Part shown: positions 1 to 8,764 of the stretch, one piece after another
Layout: each line of letters opens with the position of its first letter
Numbering within the stretch: the stretch's first letter is position 1
Source: Herbivorax alkaliphila
GTDB lineage: Bacteria; Bacillota; Clostridia; Acetivibrionales; Acetivibrionaceae
Assembly: GCF_030848475.1 (NCBI RefSeq)
Contig: NZ_JAVDDS010000029.1
Span: 1-50,629 of the forward strand
DNA: 50,629 nt
Direction of reading: 5' to 3'
Notes under the pieces: generated by a model
Database searches by the model: none
The model's input: the letters and a program-made list of their open reading frames with translations, nothing else
What the model was told of the DNA's origin: nothing
Program-made: the position numbers and the translations under genes

Positions 1-56
1 TAGAAAATGATAATAATTTAAAACTTTTTTATTGCAGATAAAATTGTTGTTTTCTG

Positions 57-224
57 CTAACTAATAATGTACAAAAATGCCATTACACCAAACATTAACA
101 GTATTAATAAAACAAAAAAGTACTTGAAAAATTTCTTCAAAAAAGTGGATTCACTTTTTCTATAGCCCCTGATGGAATAAGTTCTTGGAACTAAATCATA
201 ATCATTATTGAAATTAAAAAACAT
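57..224 (-). CDS. 55-aa single-pass membrane protein, unknown function
   Basis: A short open frame on the minus strand starts at ATG 224 and stops at TAG 57-59. An AAGGGGTGA-like ribosome site sits about 5 bases before the start. The product has a polar, basic N-terminal half (about residues 1-35, with YRKSES) and one strongly hydrophobic stretch at about 36-54 (FFVLLILLMFGVMAFLYII), so it should be anchored with its N-terminus in the cytoplasm. It lies downstream of pgi on the same strand, 256 bases away. I do not recognise the family. The ribosome site plus a clean membrane segment make it more than a chance frame, but nothing else supports it. Confidence 0.5.
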   Translation of the reverse strand: MFFNFNNDYDLVPRTYSIRGYRKSESTFLKKFFKYFFVLLILLMFGVMAFLYIIS

Positions 225-369
225 AATAATCACCCCTTAATTTAAATTATACAACCTTGCATATCCAAAATCTAGTGGATAATGTTAGCAAAGTTTATAC
301 TATACAACTTAAGAAGGTTGATTTTCTGGTGTTTTTGAAAGTTTCATTAAGAAAAATGGCAAAATTTAA

Positions 370-450
370 TTAAGACTCTAGCTGCTCCCATGTCACAGAA
401 AATTTCTCTTAACATGTGAGCAGTACTGCATTAGCAGCAAAAAGTCTTAA
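370..450. other. Nested inverted repeat / possible structured RNA
   Basis: The gap 225-480 between the small membrane protein and pgi holds this palindrome. The outer arms TTAAGACT (370-377) and AGTCTTAA (443-450) are perfect complements. Inner arms GCTGCTCCCATG (381-392) and CATGTGAGCAGT (413-424) pair with one internal mismatch. A further AGCAGC (434-439) could compete for the GCTGCT arm, giving two alternative folds. There is no U-tract typical of a terminator. It could be a small RNA, a processing site in the pgi transcript, or a miniature repeat element. Confidence 0.4.
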
Positions 451-480
451 AAACACTGACAATAAAGCCTGATTCCCAAT

Positions 481-1827
481 TTATAGACGTTCTTCAAGCT
501 TCTTTTTTTCGTCTTCAAACCCTGGTTTTCCAAGCAGGGCAAACATATTTTTCTTGTACGCTTCAACACCTGGCTGGTCAAAAGGATTCACTCCAAGAAT
601 ATACCCACTGATACCACAAGCCTTTTCAAAAAAGTAAACCATATTTCCAAAATAGTACTCATTAATCTGTGGTACAGTTATTAAGAGATTAGGAACACCA
701 CCGTCATTGTGAGCAAGTATTGTTCCTTCCATTGCTTTTTTGTTGACAAAATCTATATCTTTATTAGCTACAAAGTTAAGACCATCAAGGTTTTCCTTGT
801 CTTCTTTTATTACAATGTTCTTTTTTGGTTTATCTACTTTTATTACAGTTTCAAATATGTTTCTCAAGCCATCCTGTACATATTGTCCCATTGAGTGAAG
901 GTCTGTTGTAAAATCAACTCCTGCTGGGAAAATTCCCTTTTGATCTTTTCCTTCACTTTCTCCATAAAGTTGTTTCCACCACTCGGTAAAAAAGTGTAGT
1001 GAGGGTTCGTAATTTACCATTATTTCAATTGTTTTGTTTTTTCTGTATAATGCGTTTCTCACAACAGCATATTTATAACAGTCATTTTCTTTTAAGTCAG
1101 GGTTATTATATAATTTACAGGCATCAGCAGCCCCTTCCATCATACTGTCAATATCTGCTCCCGACACAGCAATAGGAAGCAGTCCAACAGCTGTCAAAAC
1201 TGAAAATCTTCCTCCTACATCATCAGGTACTACAAAAGTCTCATATCCTTCTTCATCAGATAATTTTTTCAAAGCACCTTTCTGCTTATCAGTGGTAGCA
1301 TATATTCTTTTTCTAGCACCATCTCTGCCATATTTATTTTCCATATACTCTTTAAAAATTCTAAATGCTATAGCAGGCTCTGTAGTAGTTCCTGACTTAG
1401 AAATAATATTTACAGATATATCTTTTCCTTCAATTACCTCGAGTAACTCTGCAATATATGTAGAACTAATATTATTTCCTACAAAATAAATTTGAGGTGA
1501 ATTTCTCTTTTCTTTTGGCAGCTCATTATGAAATGTATGTGAAAGCATGTCTATTGCTGCTTTAGCTCCTAAATACGAACCTCCAATTCCTATAACAACT
1601 AAAACCTCTGAATCAGATTTAATTTTTTGGGCTGCTTTTTTTATTCTTGAAAATTCCTCTTTATCATAGTTTAAAGGAAGATCCACCCAACCTAAAAAGT
1701 CATTACCTGCTCCTGTCTTGTTGTGAAGCATTTCATGGGTTGTCTTTACAACATCCTCAAGATATGATACTTCATTGTCATTAACAAACTCCCCTGCTTT
1801 TGAATAATCAAACTTAATTTTTTCCAT
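481..1827 (-). CDS. pgi: Glucose-6-phosphate isomerase
   Basis: Interconverts glucose-6-phosphate and fructose-6-phosphate in glycolysis and gluconeogenesis, in the cytosol. The 448-residue product has the usual length for the short bacterial Pgi type. Visible family marks are the sugar-phosphate loop [14 protein letters not shown] at about residues 77-90, [10 protein letters not shown], the signature [19 protein letters not shown], and the C-terminal [15 protein letters not shown]. The frame is open 18 codons further upstream, but ATG 1827 is chosen because GGAGG lies 8 bases before it and the protein then begins [11 protein letters not shown], as expected. It appears monocistronic, with its own promoter at about 1899-1927. 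Confidence 0.97.
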   Translation of the reverse strand: MEKIKFDYSKAGEFVNDNEVSYLEDVVKTTHEMLHNKTGAGNDFLGWVDLPLNYDKEEFSRIKKAAQKIKSDSEVLVVIGIGGSYLGAKAAIDMLSHTFHNELPKEKRNSPQIYFVGNNISSTYIAELLEVIEGKDISVNIISKSGTTTEPAIAFRIFKEYMENKYGRDGARKRIYATTDKQKGALKKLSDEEGYETFVVPDDVGGRFSVLTAVGLLPIAVSGADIDSMMEGAADACKLYNNPDLKENDCYKYAVVRNALYRKNKTIEIMVNYEPSLHFFTEWWKQLYGESEGKDQKGIFPAGVDFTTDLHSMGQYVQDGLRNIFETVIKVDKPKKNIVIKEDKENLDGLNFVANKDIDFVNKKAMEGTILAHNDGGVPNLLITVPQINEYYFGNMVYFFEKACGISGYILGVNPFDQPGVEAYKKNMFALLGKPGFEDEKKKLEERL

Positions 1828-1898
1828 GCAAAAAACCTCCAATATATTTTTCTCTAATGATATTTTACTAAACAAATACATAGATTAAATTTGTTTTT

Positions 1899-1927
1899 AT
1901 TTTAACAAATGATACCTCTTAGTGCAA
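1899..1927 (-). promoter_or_regulatory. Probable sigma-A promoter of pgi
   Basis: On the minus strand TTGCAC (1922-1927) and TAAAAT (1899-1904) are separated by exactly 17 bases, placing the transcript start about 65 bases before the pgi start. A 7-base inverted repeat, ATTTGTT/AACAAAT (about 1889-1910), overlaps the -10 and might be an operator. Confidence 0.4.
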
Positions 1928-2044
1928 TAGAATAATTTAATGTTGGGAGTATGTTATTTTTATATTTCTAGAAATGATATTTCACATTTTAATAAATTTT
2001 AGACAAAATTATAAAATATCTTCTTACAAGGTTTTTATTTCTGT

Positions 2045-2097
2045 GTGTTTTATTTTGTTTTTTGCTAAAAATAATGTTGAAGCACAAAATAAAACAC
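2045..2097. repeat. 13-bp perfect inverted repeat before the spore-protein gene
   Basis: GTGTTTTATTTTG (2045-2057) and CAAAATAAAACAC (2085-2097) are exact reverse complements with a 27-base loop. The right arm ends about 13 bases before the ribosome site of the SASP gene. If transcribed it forms a 5' leader hairpin; as DNA it could be an operator. Confidence 0.5.
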
Positions 2098-2124
2098 TTA
2101 GTAAAAAAAGGTTGGTGAATTAAT

Positions 2125-2346
2125 ATGGCTAAAAGAAATACGCCATTAGTACCAGAAAGCAGAGATGCTCTTAATAAATTTAAAATGCAATGCGCTGAAG
2201 AAATCGGACGTTTACAATATGTAAAAGAAAACAACGATCACTATAAAGGAGATTTACCTTCAAGAGTTAATGGAGAACAAGGTGGACCTATCGGTGGACA
2301 GATGGTTAAAAGAATGGTTGAACTGGCAGAAAAACAAATGCACTAA
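2125..2346 (+). CDS. Alpha/beta-type small acid-soluble spore protein
   Basis: A DNA-binding protein that coats and protects the chromosome in dormant spores and is degraded on germination. The 73-residue product contains both family blocks: NTPLVPESRDALNKFKMQCAEEIG at the N-terminus, and GDLPSRVNGEQGGPIGGQMVKRMVE at the C-terminus. The length fits the family. The start ATG 2125 follows an AGGTTGGTGA ribosome site. Expression should come from forespore sigma factors, but I could not identify a clear sigma-G promoter. A strong terminator follows immediately. This gene is the best single sign that the organism forms endospores. Confidence 0.95.
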   Translation: MAKRNTPLVPESRDALNKFKMQCAEEIGRLQYVKENNDHYKGDLPSRVNGEQGGPIGGQMVKRMVELAEKQMH

Positions 2347-2372
2347 AAAAAGGAGGCAGTGGCCTCCTTTTT
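2347..2372. terminator. Bidirectional terminator after the SASP gene
   Basis: The stem AAAAAGGAGGC (2347-2357) pairs with GCCTCCTTTTT (2362-2372) around a 4-base loop. The run of T on one side and A on the other lets it act on both strands, ending the SASP transcript and the convergent pheST transcript. Confidence 0.85.
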
Positions 2373-2376
2373 AGAA

Positions 2377-2405
2377 GTTAGATGTTAGATGTTAGATGTT
2401 GGATG
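2377..2405. repeat. Short tandem repeat, GTTAGAT units
   Basis: Four head-to-tail 7-base units (GTTAGAT three times, then GTTGGAT) lie between two hairpins downstream of the SASP gene. It may be a slippage-prone spacer. Confidence 0.7.
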
Positions 2406-2409
2406 TTGT

Positions 2410-2439
2410 AACCAGGGGGACTGCCCCCCCTGGTTTTTT
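2410..2439 (+). terminator. Second hairpin with T-tract
   Basis: ACCAGGGGG (2411-2419) pairs with CCCCCTGGT (2426-2434), followed by a run of six T on the plus strand. It is oriented to catch plus-strand transcription running towards pheT. Confidence 0.65.
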
Positions 2440-2455
2440 GGTTTTCTGGTTTCTT

Positions 2456-4843
2456 TTATCTTAGTTCTGCACCAATGTTCTTTTTAAGTCCATCAAGGAT
2501 TTTTTTCATAGCCTTATTTACATCTTCTTCCTTAAGGGTCTTGTCAGCTGCCCTAAATGTTATGGAATAAGCCACACTTTTCATACCATCAGGAACCTGC
2601 TTACCCTTATACACATCAAAGAGTTTTATTTCTTCTAAAATTTTGCCGCCTCTTTGTTTTAATATATCTTCTATTTCTTTTACCAATACTTCATCTTTTA
2701 CAAGCATTGCAATATCTCTTGTCATTGCTGGGAACTTCGGAAGTGGCGTGTATTCAAACTCTAAAGATGCATTATCAACAAGTTTCTCAATTTCAATTAC
2801 ACCTATATATGTTCTTTGAGGACATTCAAATTCATCTGAAACATCAGGATGAATTTCTCCTATTGTGCCTACATACTGATCATTTATTTTTACAACTGCC
2901 GTTCTTCCTGGATGAAAAGTTGGATTATTCTTCTCTGGAACAAAATCATATTTTGTTATTCCAAGTACTGAAAATAATTCTTCTACCACGCCCTTAAGTG
3001 TATAAAAATCAGCTTTTCCATACATACCTAATGTCAATACAGGTTTTTCAACTGGAAGCTCTTTTACCGGCTGTTGTTTTGGAATATACACAAATGACTT
3101 TTCAAAAAGTCCCACTTCTTCTATCCTTCTATTGTAATTGGTGCTTATCACCTGAAGCATTTCTGGAATTGTTGTCGTTCTCATAATGCTAAAATCTTCT
3201 CCAAGTGGATTTTGTATATCCACTGTATTTCGAAGCTCACTTTCTTTTGGAAGCTTAATTCTGTCAAATACCTTTGGGCTTGTAAAAGAATAGGTATATG
3301 TTTCAGATAACCCACATGCAATCATTGTATCTTTAATCATATCCTCTGTTTTTTGCTTAAAAGTTTTCTTCCCTAGTGTAGAAGCTTTACCTGATAAAAG
3401 TGTTGCTTCTATATTATTGTACCCATAAAATCTAGCTACTTCTTCAGCTAAATCAGCTTCCCTTTCTATATCCTGTCTAAAACTTGGAATCTTAACAGTT
3501 AAATCACTCTCATTAACTTTAAATTCTAATGATTTGAAAATTTTTATCATTTCCTCTACTGTAACATTTGTACCTAGAAGTTCATTTATACTTTGGGGAC
3601 TAAACTTAAGCTCTCTATCCTGTTGCTTTTTCTCATAACAATCAATTACACCTTTGCACACAACACCTGCATTAAGCTCTTCTACAAGCTGCACAGCTCT
3701 ATCTACTGCCAAAAGCGTGTTTTGAACATCCAACCCCTTTTCAAACCTTCCTGAAGATTCTGTTCTAAGCCCAAGTTTTTTTGCCGTAATTCTAACTGAA
3801 GGACCATTAAAATTAGCAGACTCAAATAAAATTGTCTTGGTCTCTTCACTTATTTCTGAATTTGTAGCTCCCATAACGCCTGCCACTGCCACAGGTCTTT
3901 TTTCATCTGCAATTACAAGCATTGATGAATCAAGTTTTCTATCTATATCATCTAGAGTTTTTATCTCTTCACCTTCTAAAGCTCTTCTTACAATTATTTT
4001 TTGACCCTCAATGTCTGTAAGGTCAAAAGCATGCATAGGCTGACCGTATTCTAACATTACATAGTTTGTTATATCAACAATATTGTTTATAGGTCTTACC
4101 CCTGCCGCTTTGAGCCTATCTCTCATCCATTTAGGTGAAGGCTCTATTTTTACATCTTTAACTATTCTTGCTGCATATCTTGGGCACAAATCAGCATCTT
4201 TTATTTCTACTTCTGCATATTTTTGAGCTTCATCTCCCATTTCTTTAAGGCTTATATCAGGCTTTTTAAAGTCTTTATTTAAGGTTACAGCTGCTTCTCT
4301 GGCAAGCCCAATAATACTCAAACAATCCGGTCTGTTTGATGTGATTTCAAATTCTACAATAGTATCATCTAGTCCTAAAACCTCTTTTATATCAGTTCCC
4401 ACTGGATAACTCTGTCCAATTATATAAATCCCATCATCAGGAGCGTCTGGATAATCTTCTTTAGAAAAACCCAATTCCTCTACTGAGCACATCATACCCT
4501 CAGATACCATTCCTCTAAGTTTCCCTTTAGATATCTTTTTGCCTTCTGCTAAAGTGGCTCCAGCTAAAGCAATTGGAACTAAATCTCCCTCATTTATATT
4601 ATCTGCCCCTGTTACAATTTGAATATCTTCATTTCCCGTATCTACTTTGCAAACTTGAAGCCTGTCTGCATTAGGATGCTTTTCCATTGATAAAATTTTA
4701 CCAACTACAACTTTGCTAATTTCTTCTCCCTGCTCTTCAAGTCCCTCAACTTTAGAGCCTGACATGGTCATTTTATCAGCAAAATCCTTATATTCTAAAT
4801 CTATATCAACATAATCTTTAAGCCAATTTATTGGTGCCTTCAT
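2456..4843 (-). CDS. pheT: Phenylalanine--tRNA ligase, beta subunit
   Basis: Beta chain of the heterotetrameric enzyme that charges tRNA-Phe. The 795-residue product has the full bacterial layout: an N-terminal tRNA-binding OB fold at about residues 40-150 (VVVGKILSMEKHPNADRLQV), the B3/B4 editing region (about 210-390), B5 (about 400-470), the catalytic-like core, and the C-terminal anticodon-binding FDX-ACB domain (about 700-795, beginning PLPKFPAMTRDIAMLV). The start ATG 4843 follows AAAGGAG by 9 bases. It lies 39 bases downstream of pheS and shares the T-box-controlled transcript. Confidence 0.98.
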   Translation of the reverse strand: MKAPINWLKDYVDIDLEYKDFADKMTMSGSKVEGLEEQGEEISKVVVGKILSMEKHPNADRLQVCKVDTGNEDIQIVTGADNINEGDLVPIALAGATLAEGKKISKGKLRGMVSEGMMCSVEELGFSKEDYPDAPDDGIYIIGQSYPVGTDIKEVLGLDDTIVEFEITSNRPDCLSIIGLAREAAVTLNKDFKKPDISLKEMGDEAQKYAEVEIKDADLCPRYAARIVKDVKIEPSPKWMRDRLKAAGVRPINNIVDITNYVMLEYGQPMHAFDLTDIEGQKIIVRRALEGEEIKTLDDIDRKLDSSMLVIADEKRPVAVAGVMGATNSEISEETKTILFESANFNGPSVRITAKKLGLRTESSGRFEKGLDVQNTLLAVDRAVQLVEELNAGVVCKGVIDCYEKKQQDRELKFSPQSINELLGTNVTVEEMIKIFKSLEFKVNESDLTVKIPSFRQDIEREADLAEEVARFYGYNNIEATLLSGKASTLGKKTFKQKTEDMIKDTMIACGLSETYTYSFTSPKVFDRIKLPKESELRNTVDIQNPLGEDFSIMRTTTIPEMLQVISTNYNRRIEEVGLFEKSFVYIPKQQPVKELPVEKPVLTLGMYGKADFYTLKGVVEELFSVLGITKYDFVPEKNNPTFHPGRTAVVKINDQYVGTIGEIHPDVSDEFECPQRTYIGVIEIEKLVDNASLEFEYTPLPKFPAMTRDIAMLVKDEVLVKEIEDILKQRGGKILEEIKLFDVYKGKQVPDGMKSVAYSITFRAADKTLKEEDVNKAMKKILDGLKKNIGAELR

Positions 4844-4882
4844 AATAATACTCCTTTCAAAATATATTTCAACATATTTATT

Positions 4883-5902
4883 TTAAAACTGCTTTAAAAA
4901 TCTTATATCATTTTCATATAAAAGCCTCATATCATCAATATTAAACCTTCCCATGGCTGTTCTTTCAGCTCCAAGTCCAAAAGCAAAACCGCTATAAACT
5001 GAAGAATCTATTCCACAACATTCTAAAACGTTAGGATGTACCATTCCTGCTCCTAAAATTTCAATCCAGCCTTCACCTTTGCACACTCTGCATCCTTTTC
5101 CTCCACATGTCCAGCATGAAACATCAACTTCCGCACTAGGTTCAGTAAAGGGAAAATGATGAGGTCTAAGTCTTATATCAGTCTTTTCTCCAAATACGCT
5201 CTTTGCAAAAATCTTTAATGTACCTATTAAGTCTCCCATTGTAACACCTTTATCTACCACAAGACCTTCTACCTGATGGAATATAGGAGAATGAGTTGCA
5301 TCCACTGCGTCTGAACGATACACTCTCCCTGGGCATATTACTTTAATTGGAGGCTTTTTGTTCTCCATAACTCTTATCTGAACAGGCGATGTCTGGGTTC
5401 TTAAAAGCATGTTTTCATTTATATAAAATGTATCCTGAACATCTTTTGCAGGATGATTTTCAGGAATGTTTAGTGCTTCAAAGTTATAATAATCTTTTTC
5501 AACTTCAGGACCTTCTGCAATTTCATAGCCCATACCAATAAAAACTTCTGTGATTTCGTCTATAACACTAGTAAGAGGATGCTTTTTTCCTAAGCTTTTT
5601 ACTTTGCCAGGCATGGTTACATCTATGACTTCCTCTTTAAGTCTTAAGTCTCTCTCTTTTTTGGCAAGTTCTTTTTTTACATCTACCAGTCTGTTTTCTA
5701 AAAAACTTCTTATTTCATTTGCCATCTGACCTACTACAGGCCTTTCCTCCGGTGTTAAAGAGCCCATACCCCTTAATACAGAAGTAAGTTCACCTTTTTT
5801 ACCTAGGTATTTAACTCTTACATTTTCTAATTCTGAAATAGTCTCAACATTACTAATTTCAGCTTCTGCCTTATTTTTAATGCTGTTTAATTGCTCTTTC
5901 AT
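4883..5902 (-). CDS. pheS: Phenylalanine--tRNA ligase, alpha subunit
   Basis: Catalytic chain of PheRS. At 339 residues it has the normal length. The N-terminal coiled coil (about 1-85) is followed by the class II core: motif 2 at [13 protein letters not shown] and motif 3 at [20 protein letters not shown] near the C-terminus. A Cys cluster ([17 protein letters not shown], about residues 260-276) is present, as in many clostridial PheS proteins, and may hold zinc. ATG 5902 follows AAGGAGG. It is the first gene of the pheST operon, with the T-box leader directly upstream. Confidence 0.98.
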   Translation of the reverse strand: MKEQLNSIKNKAEAEISNVETISELENVRVKYLGKKGELTSVLRGMGSLTPEERPVVGQMANEIRSFLENRLVDVKKELAKKERDLRLKEEVIDVTMPGKVKSLGKKHPLTSVIDEITEVFIGMGYEIAEGPEVEKDYYNFEALNIPENHPAKDVQDTFYINENMLLRTQTSPVQIRVMENKKPPIKVICPGRVYRSDAVDATHSPIFHQVEGLVVDKGVTMGDLIGTLKIFAKSVFGEKTDIRLRPHHFPFTEPSAEVDVSCWTCGGKGCRVCKGEGWIEILGAGMVHPNVLECCGIDSSVYSGFAFGLGAERTAMGRFNIDDMRLLYENDIRFLKQF

Positions 5903-5982
5903 ACCTTGTATTCCTCCTTATAATCTTAATTATATTTACAGAAAACTTTTTAAACATCTCAGTGCTCAAGACCCATATAAAA

Positions 5983-6238
5983 AACCTCCATCCCTATGGG
6001 ACGAAGGTTATATCGCGGTACCACCCAATTTTTTATACACCAAAAGGTATAAACGCTCAATGCAAGTAACGGTTGCTGCCGGCATCTCCTACTTATTATT
6101 CATGTTCAGGATACGGCTCCAGAGTGAACTTCATCAGCTTTTCTTTTCTTAAAGATACTTTCAGCCTATGGTATCTTTTCTCTTTAAATTAGCTAAAAGC
6201 CGCTTACTCTCTCTATCATTGCCTTTATTTAATAGTTT
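5983..6238 (-). promoter_or_regulatory. T-box leader (tRNA-Phe sensing) of pheST
   Basis: Read on the minus strand, the leader contains the near-invariant T-box sequence GGGTGGTACCGCG (6014-6026) that pairs with uncharged tRNA. A terminator hairpin, AACCTTCGTCCC / GGGATGGAGGTT (5983-6009), is followed by a run of T. Part of the T-box overlaps the competing antiterminator. In stem I, GAAGTTCACTCTGGAGC carries UUC as the likely specifier codon, matching phenylalanine. Uncharged tRNA-Phe should stabilise the antiterminator and raise pheST expression. Confidence 0.93.
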
Positions 6239-6244
6239 TCATAA

Positions 6245-6273
6245 ATTATAGCACAAATCAACTCTACACACAA
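6245..6273 (-). promoter_or_regulatory. Sigma-A promoter of the pheST T-box transcript
   Basis: On the minus strand TTGTGT (6268-6273) and a consensus TATAAT (6245-6250) are 17 bases apart, with an extended TG upstream of the -10. The start would fall at about 6238, where the T-box leader begins. Confidence 0.7.
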
Positions 6274-6362
6274 GAGGTCAAATATTTTAAAGATGTATTT
6301 TTAATATGTGTATAAATACCCTTTAATTATTCCGATACTTATAGTGCATGTTATATAAATGC

Positions 6363-6392
6363 TTGCTCAATACTTATATTTTAAGCTATAAT
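6363..6392 (+). promoter_or_regulatory. Possible promoter of bglA
   Basis: TTGCTC (6363-6368) and TATAAT (6387-6392) are 18 bases apart, about 84 bases before the bglA start. The -10 is perfect, the -35 weak. I saw no catabolite-repression site. Confidence 0.4.
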
Positions 6393-6475
6393 ACAAAGGT
6401 ACTAACTATTATTACTAACACTTTAAAAATGTGAACTGGTAAAAAATTATATAACTATTATAAGGATGTGAAAAA

Positions 6476-7816
6476 ATGTCAAGTGTTACTTTTCCAAAAA
6501 ACTTTATATGGGGTAGTGCAACATCCTCTTATCAAATTGAAGGTGCCTTTAATCAGGACGGAAAAGGCAAGTCCATCTGGGATAGTTTTTGTCATACCCC
6601 AGGGATGATTCAAAATGGGGATACAGGTGATATTGCATGTGATCACTATCATCGCTATAAAGAAGACATTTCTTTAATGAAAAAGATTGGGCTTGAGTCC
6701 TATAGATTCTCTATTTCCTGGCCTAGAATTTTTCCTGAAGGAAAGGGTCAGGTTAATGAAAAAGGATTAGATTTTTATAAACGTCTTACTTACGAACTGT
6801 TAGAAAACGGAATTAAGCCTGCTGTAACTCTTTATCACTGGGAACTCCCCCAAAAACTTCAAGATATAGGAGGCTGGCAAAATAGAGATTTAACTGATTA
6901 TTTTGCCGATTATGCTGGATTTATATTTAAAAAATTAGGAGATCTCATACCTTTTTGGATTACTCATAATGAACCTTGGGTAACTGCCTTTTTAGGACAT
7001 ATGACAGGGGAACACGCTCCTGGAATCAAAGACTTGAAAACCGCTTTAGACGTATCACATAATCTTTTACTCTCCCATGGTAAAACTATTGATATTTACA
7101 GACAGCTAAACCTATCAGGAAAAATTGGTATGGCACTTAATTTTTCAACTAAATATCCTGCTTCAGATAAGAAAGATGACATTTTAGCTTGTGAACTATC
7201 AGATGGAGTTTTAAACAAATGGTTTTTATATCCCCTGTTTAAAGGTGAGTATCCTCAAGATGTAGTTAAGTTTTATTCAGATAGGGGAATTAATTTTGAT
7301 TTTCCTTCAGAAGATATGAAAATAATTGGTGCTGATATGGACTTTTTAGCAATAAATTATTACACATCAGAATTTGTTAAATACGATCCTGTTAATGGCT
7401 TTGCAGGCATAAATGATAAACTTAATCAATTTGAAAAAACTCAAATGGATTGGATTGTATACCCAAAAGGCTTATACGACCTTCTTTTGCGTCTTGATAA
7501 TGATTGTAATAAAATAGATTTGATTATAAGTGAAAACGGTGCCGCCTTTGAAGATAAAATAGATGAAAGTGGCCAAATTAATGATGTCAAAAGAATGAAC
7601 TATATTAAAGAGCATCTAATACAGGCACACAAAGCTATTGAAAAAGGCGTAAACTTAAAAGGATATTATTTATGGTCTTTAATGGATAATTTTGAGTGGA
7701 GTTTCGGATACACAAAAAAATTCGGTATTATACATGTAAATAACAAGAACCAAAAAAGAACAATAAAAAACAGTGGCTATTTATACAAGGACATTATAAA
7801 AAATAACGGCTTTTAA
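6476..7816 (+). CDS. bglA: Beta-glucosidase, glycoside hydrolase family 1
   Basis: Hydrolyses beta-linked glucosides such as cellobiose by a retaining mechanism. The 446-residue product covers a complete GH1 barrel. The N-terminal signature FIWGSATSSYQIEGA is at residues 10-24; the acid/base Glu166 is in THNEPW and the nucleophile Glu353 in ISENGAAF. No signal peptide is present, so it acts in the cytoplasm on imported sugars. AAGGATGTGA precedes ATG 6476. No phospho-beta-glucosidase features or PTS genes are nearby, so a plain glucosidase is preferred, although 6-phospho substrates cannot be excluded by eye. Confidence 0.95.
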   Translation: MSSVTFPKNFIWGSATSSYQIEGAFNQDGKGKSIWDSFCHTPGMIQNGDTGDIACDHYHRYKEDISLMKKIGLESYRFSISWPRIFPEGKGQVNEKGLDFYKRLTYELLENGIKPAVTLYHWELPQKLQDIGGWQNRDLTDYFADYAGFIFKKLGDLIPFWITHNEPWVTAFLGHMTGEHAPGIKDLKTALDVSHNLLLSHGKTIDIYRQLNLSGKIGMALNFSTKYPASDKKDDILACELSDGVLNKWFLYPLFKGEYPQDVVKFYSDRGINFDFPSEDMKIIGADMDFLAINYYTSEFVKYDPVNGFAGINDKLNQFEKTQMDWIVYPKGLYDLLLRLDNDCNKIDLIISENGAAFEDKIDESGQINDVKRMNYIKEHLIQAHKAIEKGVNLKGYYLWSLMDNFEWSFGYTKKFGIIHVNNKNQKRTIKNSGYLYKDIIKNNGF

Positions 7817-7886
7817 ATAAAACCTCGATACATCACCTAACTTAAGGAAGGTGTCTTACAGCGAATCCAATAAGTTTTCACTATAT

Positions 7887-7928
7887 AGGTGGAGTAAACT
7901 CTCCACCTTGATTATTATTTAATCAAGG
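7887..7928. terminator. Hairpins between bglA and the convergent small gene
   Basis: AGGTGGAG (7887-7894) pairs with CTCCACCT (7901-7908), followed by a loose T-rich stretch. A second palindrome, CTTGATTA/TAATCAAG, follows at once. Together they plausibly end bglA and the minus-strand gene. The spacer 7817-7886 before it shows no gene. Confidence 0.5.
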
Positions 7929-8113
7929 AGTCTAAAACTATAAATTTTAATTAAATTAACATATTCAGACTTTTTATTCCTTTTCAATTCTACCCATCCT
8001 TCTTTGCAGTCCCCTACTACTCCCTTTGTACCTATTTTAAAAACCTTTGAACAAAATGAATGATATAAAACAACTCTTCTGCCGACATACTGTTTTAAAT
8101 AGTTATTATTCAT
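7919..8113 (-). CDS. 64-aa basic protein, possible SH3-like fold
   Basis: A small unrecognised protein beginning MNNNYLKQYVGRRVVLYH and ending IKIYSFRLLD. It has no signal peptide or membrane segment. Short alternating hydrophobic strands (GRRVVLYH, GTKGVVGDC, GWVELKR, YVNLIKI) separated by glycines suggest a small beta barrel, as in KOW or SH3-like domains; this is inference. ATG 8113 is preferred to the in-frame TTG 8134 because the GAAGGGTGG ribosome site overlaps the TTG. The terminator of the upstream ybjQ unit lies before it, so it probably has its own promoter. Confidence 0.55.
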   Translation of the reverse strand: MNNNYLKQYVGRRVVLYHSFCSKVFKIGTKGVVGDCKEGWVELKRNKKSEYVNLIKIYSFRLLD

Positions 8114-8202
8114 AATAAAATAACCACCCTTCAAATTTATTTCACCAGTTCAAAAAATGAATGTGGAATTAGCAGCAGTCAACAATATGTCCAGCGATTT
8201 CC

Positions 8203-8230
8203 AAAATCAATCTATATAATAATTGATTTT
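8203..8230 (-). terminator. Terminator after the ybjQ-like gene
   Basis: AAAATCAAT (8203-8211) pairs with ATTGATTTT (8222-8230). On the minus strand the hairpin ends in TTTT, 24 bases after the stop of the YbjQ-family gene. Confidence 0.6.
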
Positions 8231-8253
8231 TTTACACACAAATGGTATGAAAT

Positions 8254-8565
8254 TTATCTGAATTTTACAGCAGTTCCATATACTAAAATCTCTGCTGCCC
8301 CCTGCATTACATTGCTTGTAGAATATCTTACATTAATGATTGCATCTGCTCCTAATTTTTCAGCTTCCTGAACCATTCTCTTTGTTGCTAAAGCTCTTGC
8401 ATGATTAATCATTTCAACATATCCCTTTAACTCACCTCCTACAATAGTTTTAAGACCACTCATAAAATCCCTTCCAACATGTTTTGTCTGAATTGTCGAA
8501 CCTTTGACAATAGACAAAGTTTCAACCTCTTTTCCTGAAATAAAATCAGTATTTACTAAGATCAT
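8254..8565 (-). CDS. YbjQ/UPF0145 family protein
   Basis: The 103-residue product matches the YbjQ (UPF0145) family in length and in its conserved elements: ILVNTDFISGKEV at the start, VKGSTIQTKHVGRDF, and the C-terminal block GADAIINVRYSTSNVMQGAAEILVYGTAV. The family forms pentameric rings and is loosely described as heavy-metal binding; its cellular job is unknown. No signal peptide is seen. ATG 8565 follows GGAGG at 9 bases. The gene overlaps the 3' end of the upstream membrane-protein gene by 20 bases, so the two are translationally linked. Confidence 0.92.
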   Translation of the reverse strand: MILVNTDFISGKEVETLSIVKGSTIQTKHVGRDFMSGLKTIVGGELKGYVEMINHARALATKRMVQEAEKLGADAIINVRYSTSNVMQGAAEILVYGTAVKFR

Positions 8566-8764
8566 CTTTTTCTTCCTCCCTTATTTCGTTTATTCTTTCA
8601 ACTAGTACTGTAATAAATGGTGCCATAATAGCAAGTAATACTACACTTACAATAATCTTAACGGCTACTGGAATATCTATATCTATTAATATAGGCAACC
8701 CTATGGATATTATAAACAAAACTATAAATATAATTATTAATACAGGCATAATAACTTTTTTCAC
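8546..8764 (-). CDS. 72-aa two-TM membrane protein
   Basis: A small membrane protein starting at GTG 8764, with AGAGGG 8 bases upstream. Two hydrophobic helices are evident at about residues 4-24 (VIMPVLIIIFIVLFIISIGL) and 32-54, followed by a charged C-terminal tail (ERINEIREEEKDD). It overlaps the ybjQ-like gene and shares its promoter, suggesting that it places or partners the YbjQ ring at the membrane; that is inference. I do not recognise the family. Confidence 0.8.
   Translation of the reverse strand: MKKVIMPVLIIIFIVLFIISIGLPILIDIDIPVAVKIIVSVVLLAIMAPFITVLVERINEIREEEKDDLSKY

Noticed and set aside
1989-2234. Minus-strand frame across the SASP gene
   Set aside because: Antisense to the spore-protein gene and without a ribosome site.
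2377-2405. The 7-base GTTAGAT tandem repeat as a CRISPR or origin-like iteron
   Set aside because: Only four short units without spacers, no DnaA boxes or replication genes nearby.
2557-3186. Plus-strand open frames opposite pheT
   Set aside because: They run antisense to a fully conserved gene, have low-complexity Leu/His-rich translations and no ribosome sites.
5880-6152. Open frame of 90 codons on the plus strand
   Set aside because: It crosses the T-box leader on the opposite strand, so its sequence is explained by conserved RNA structure.
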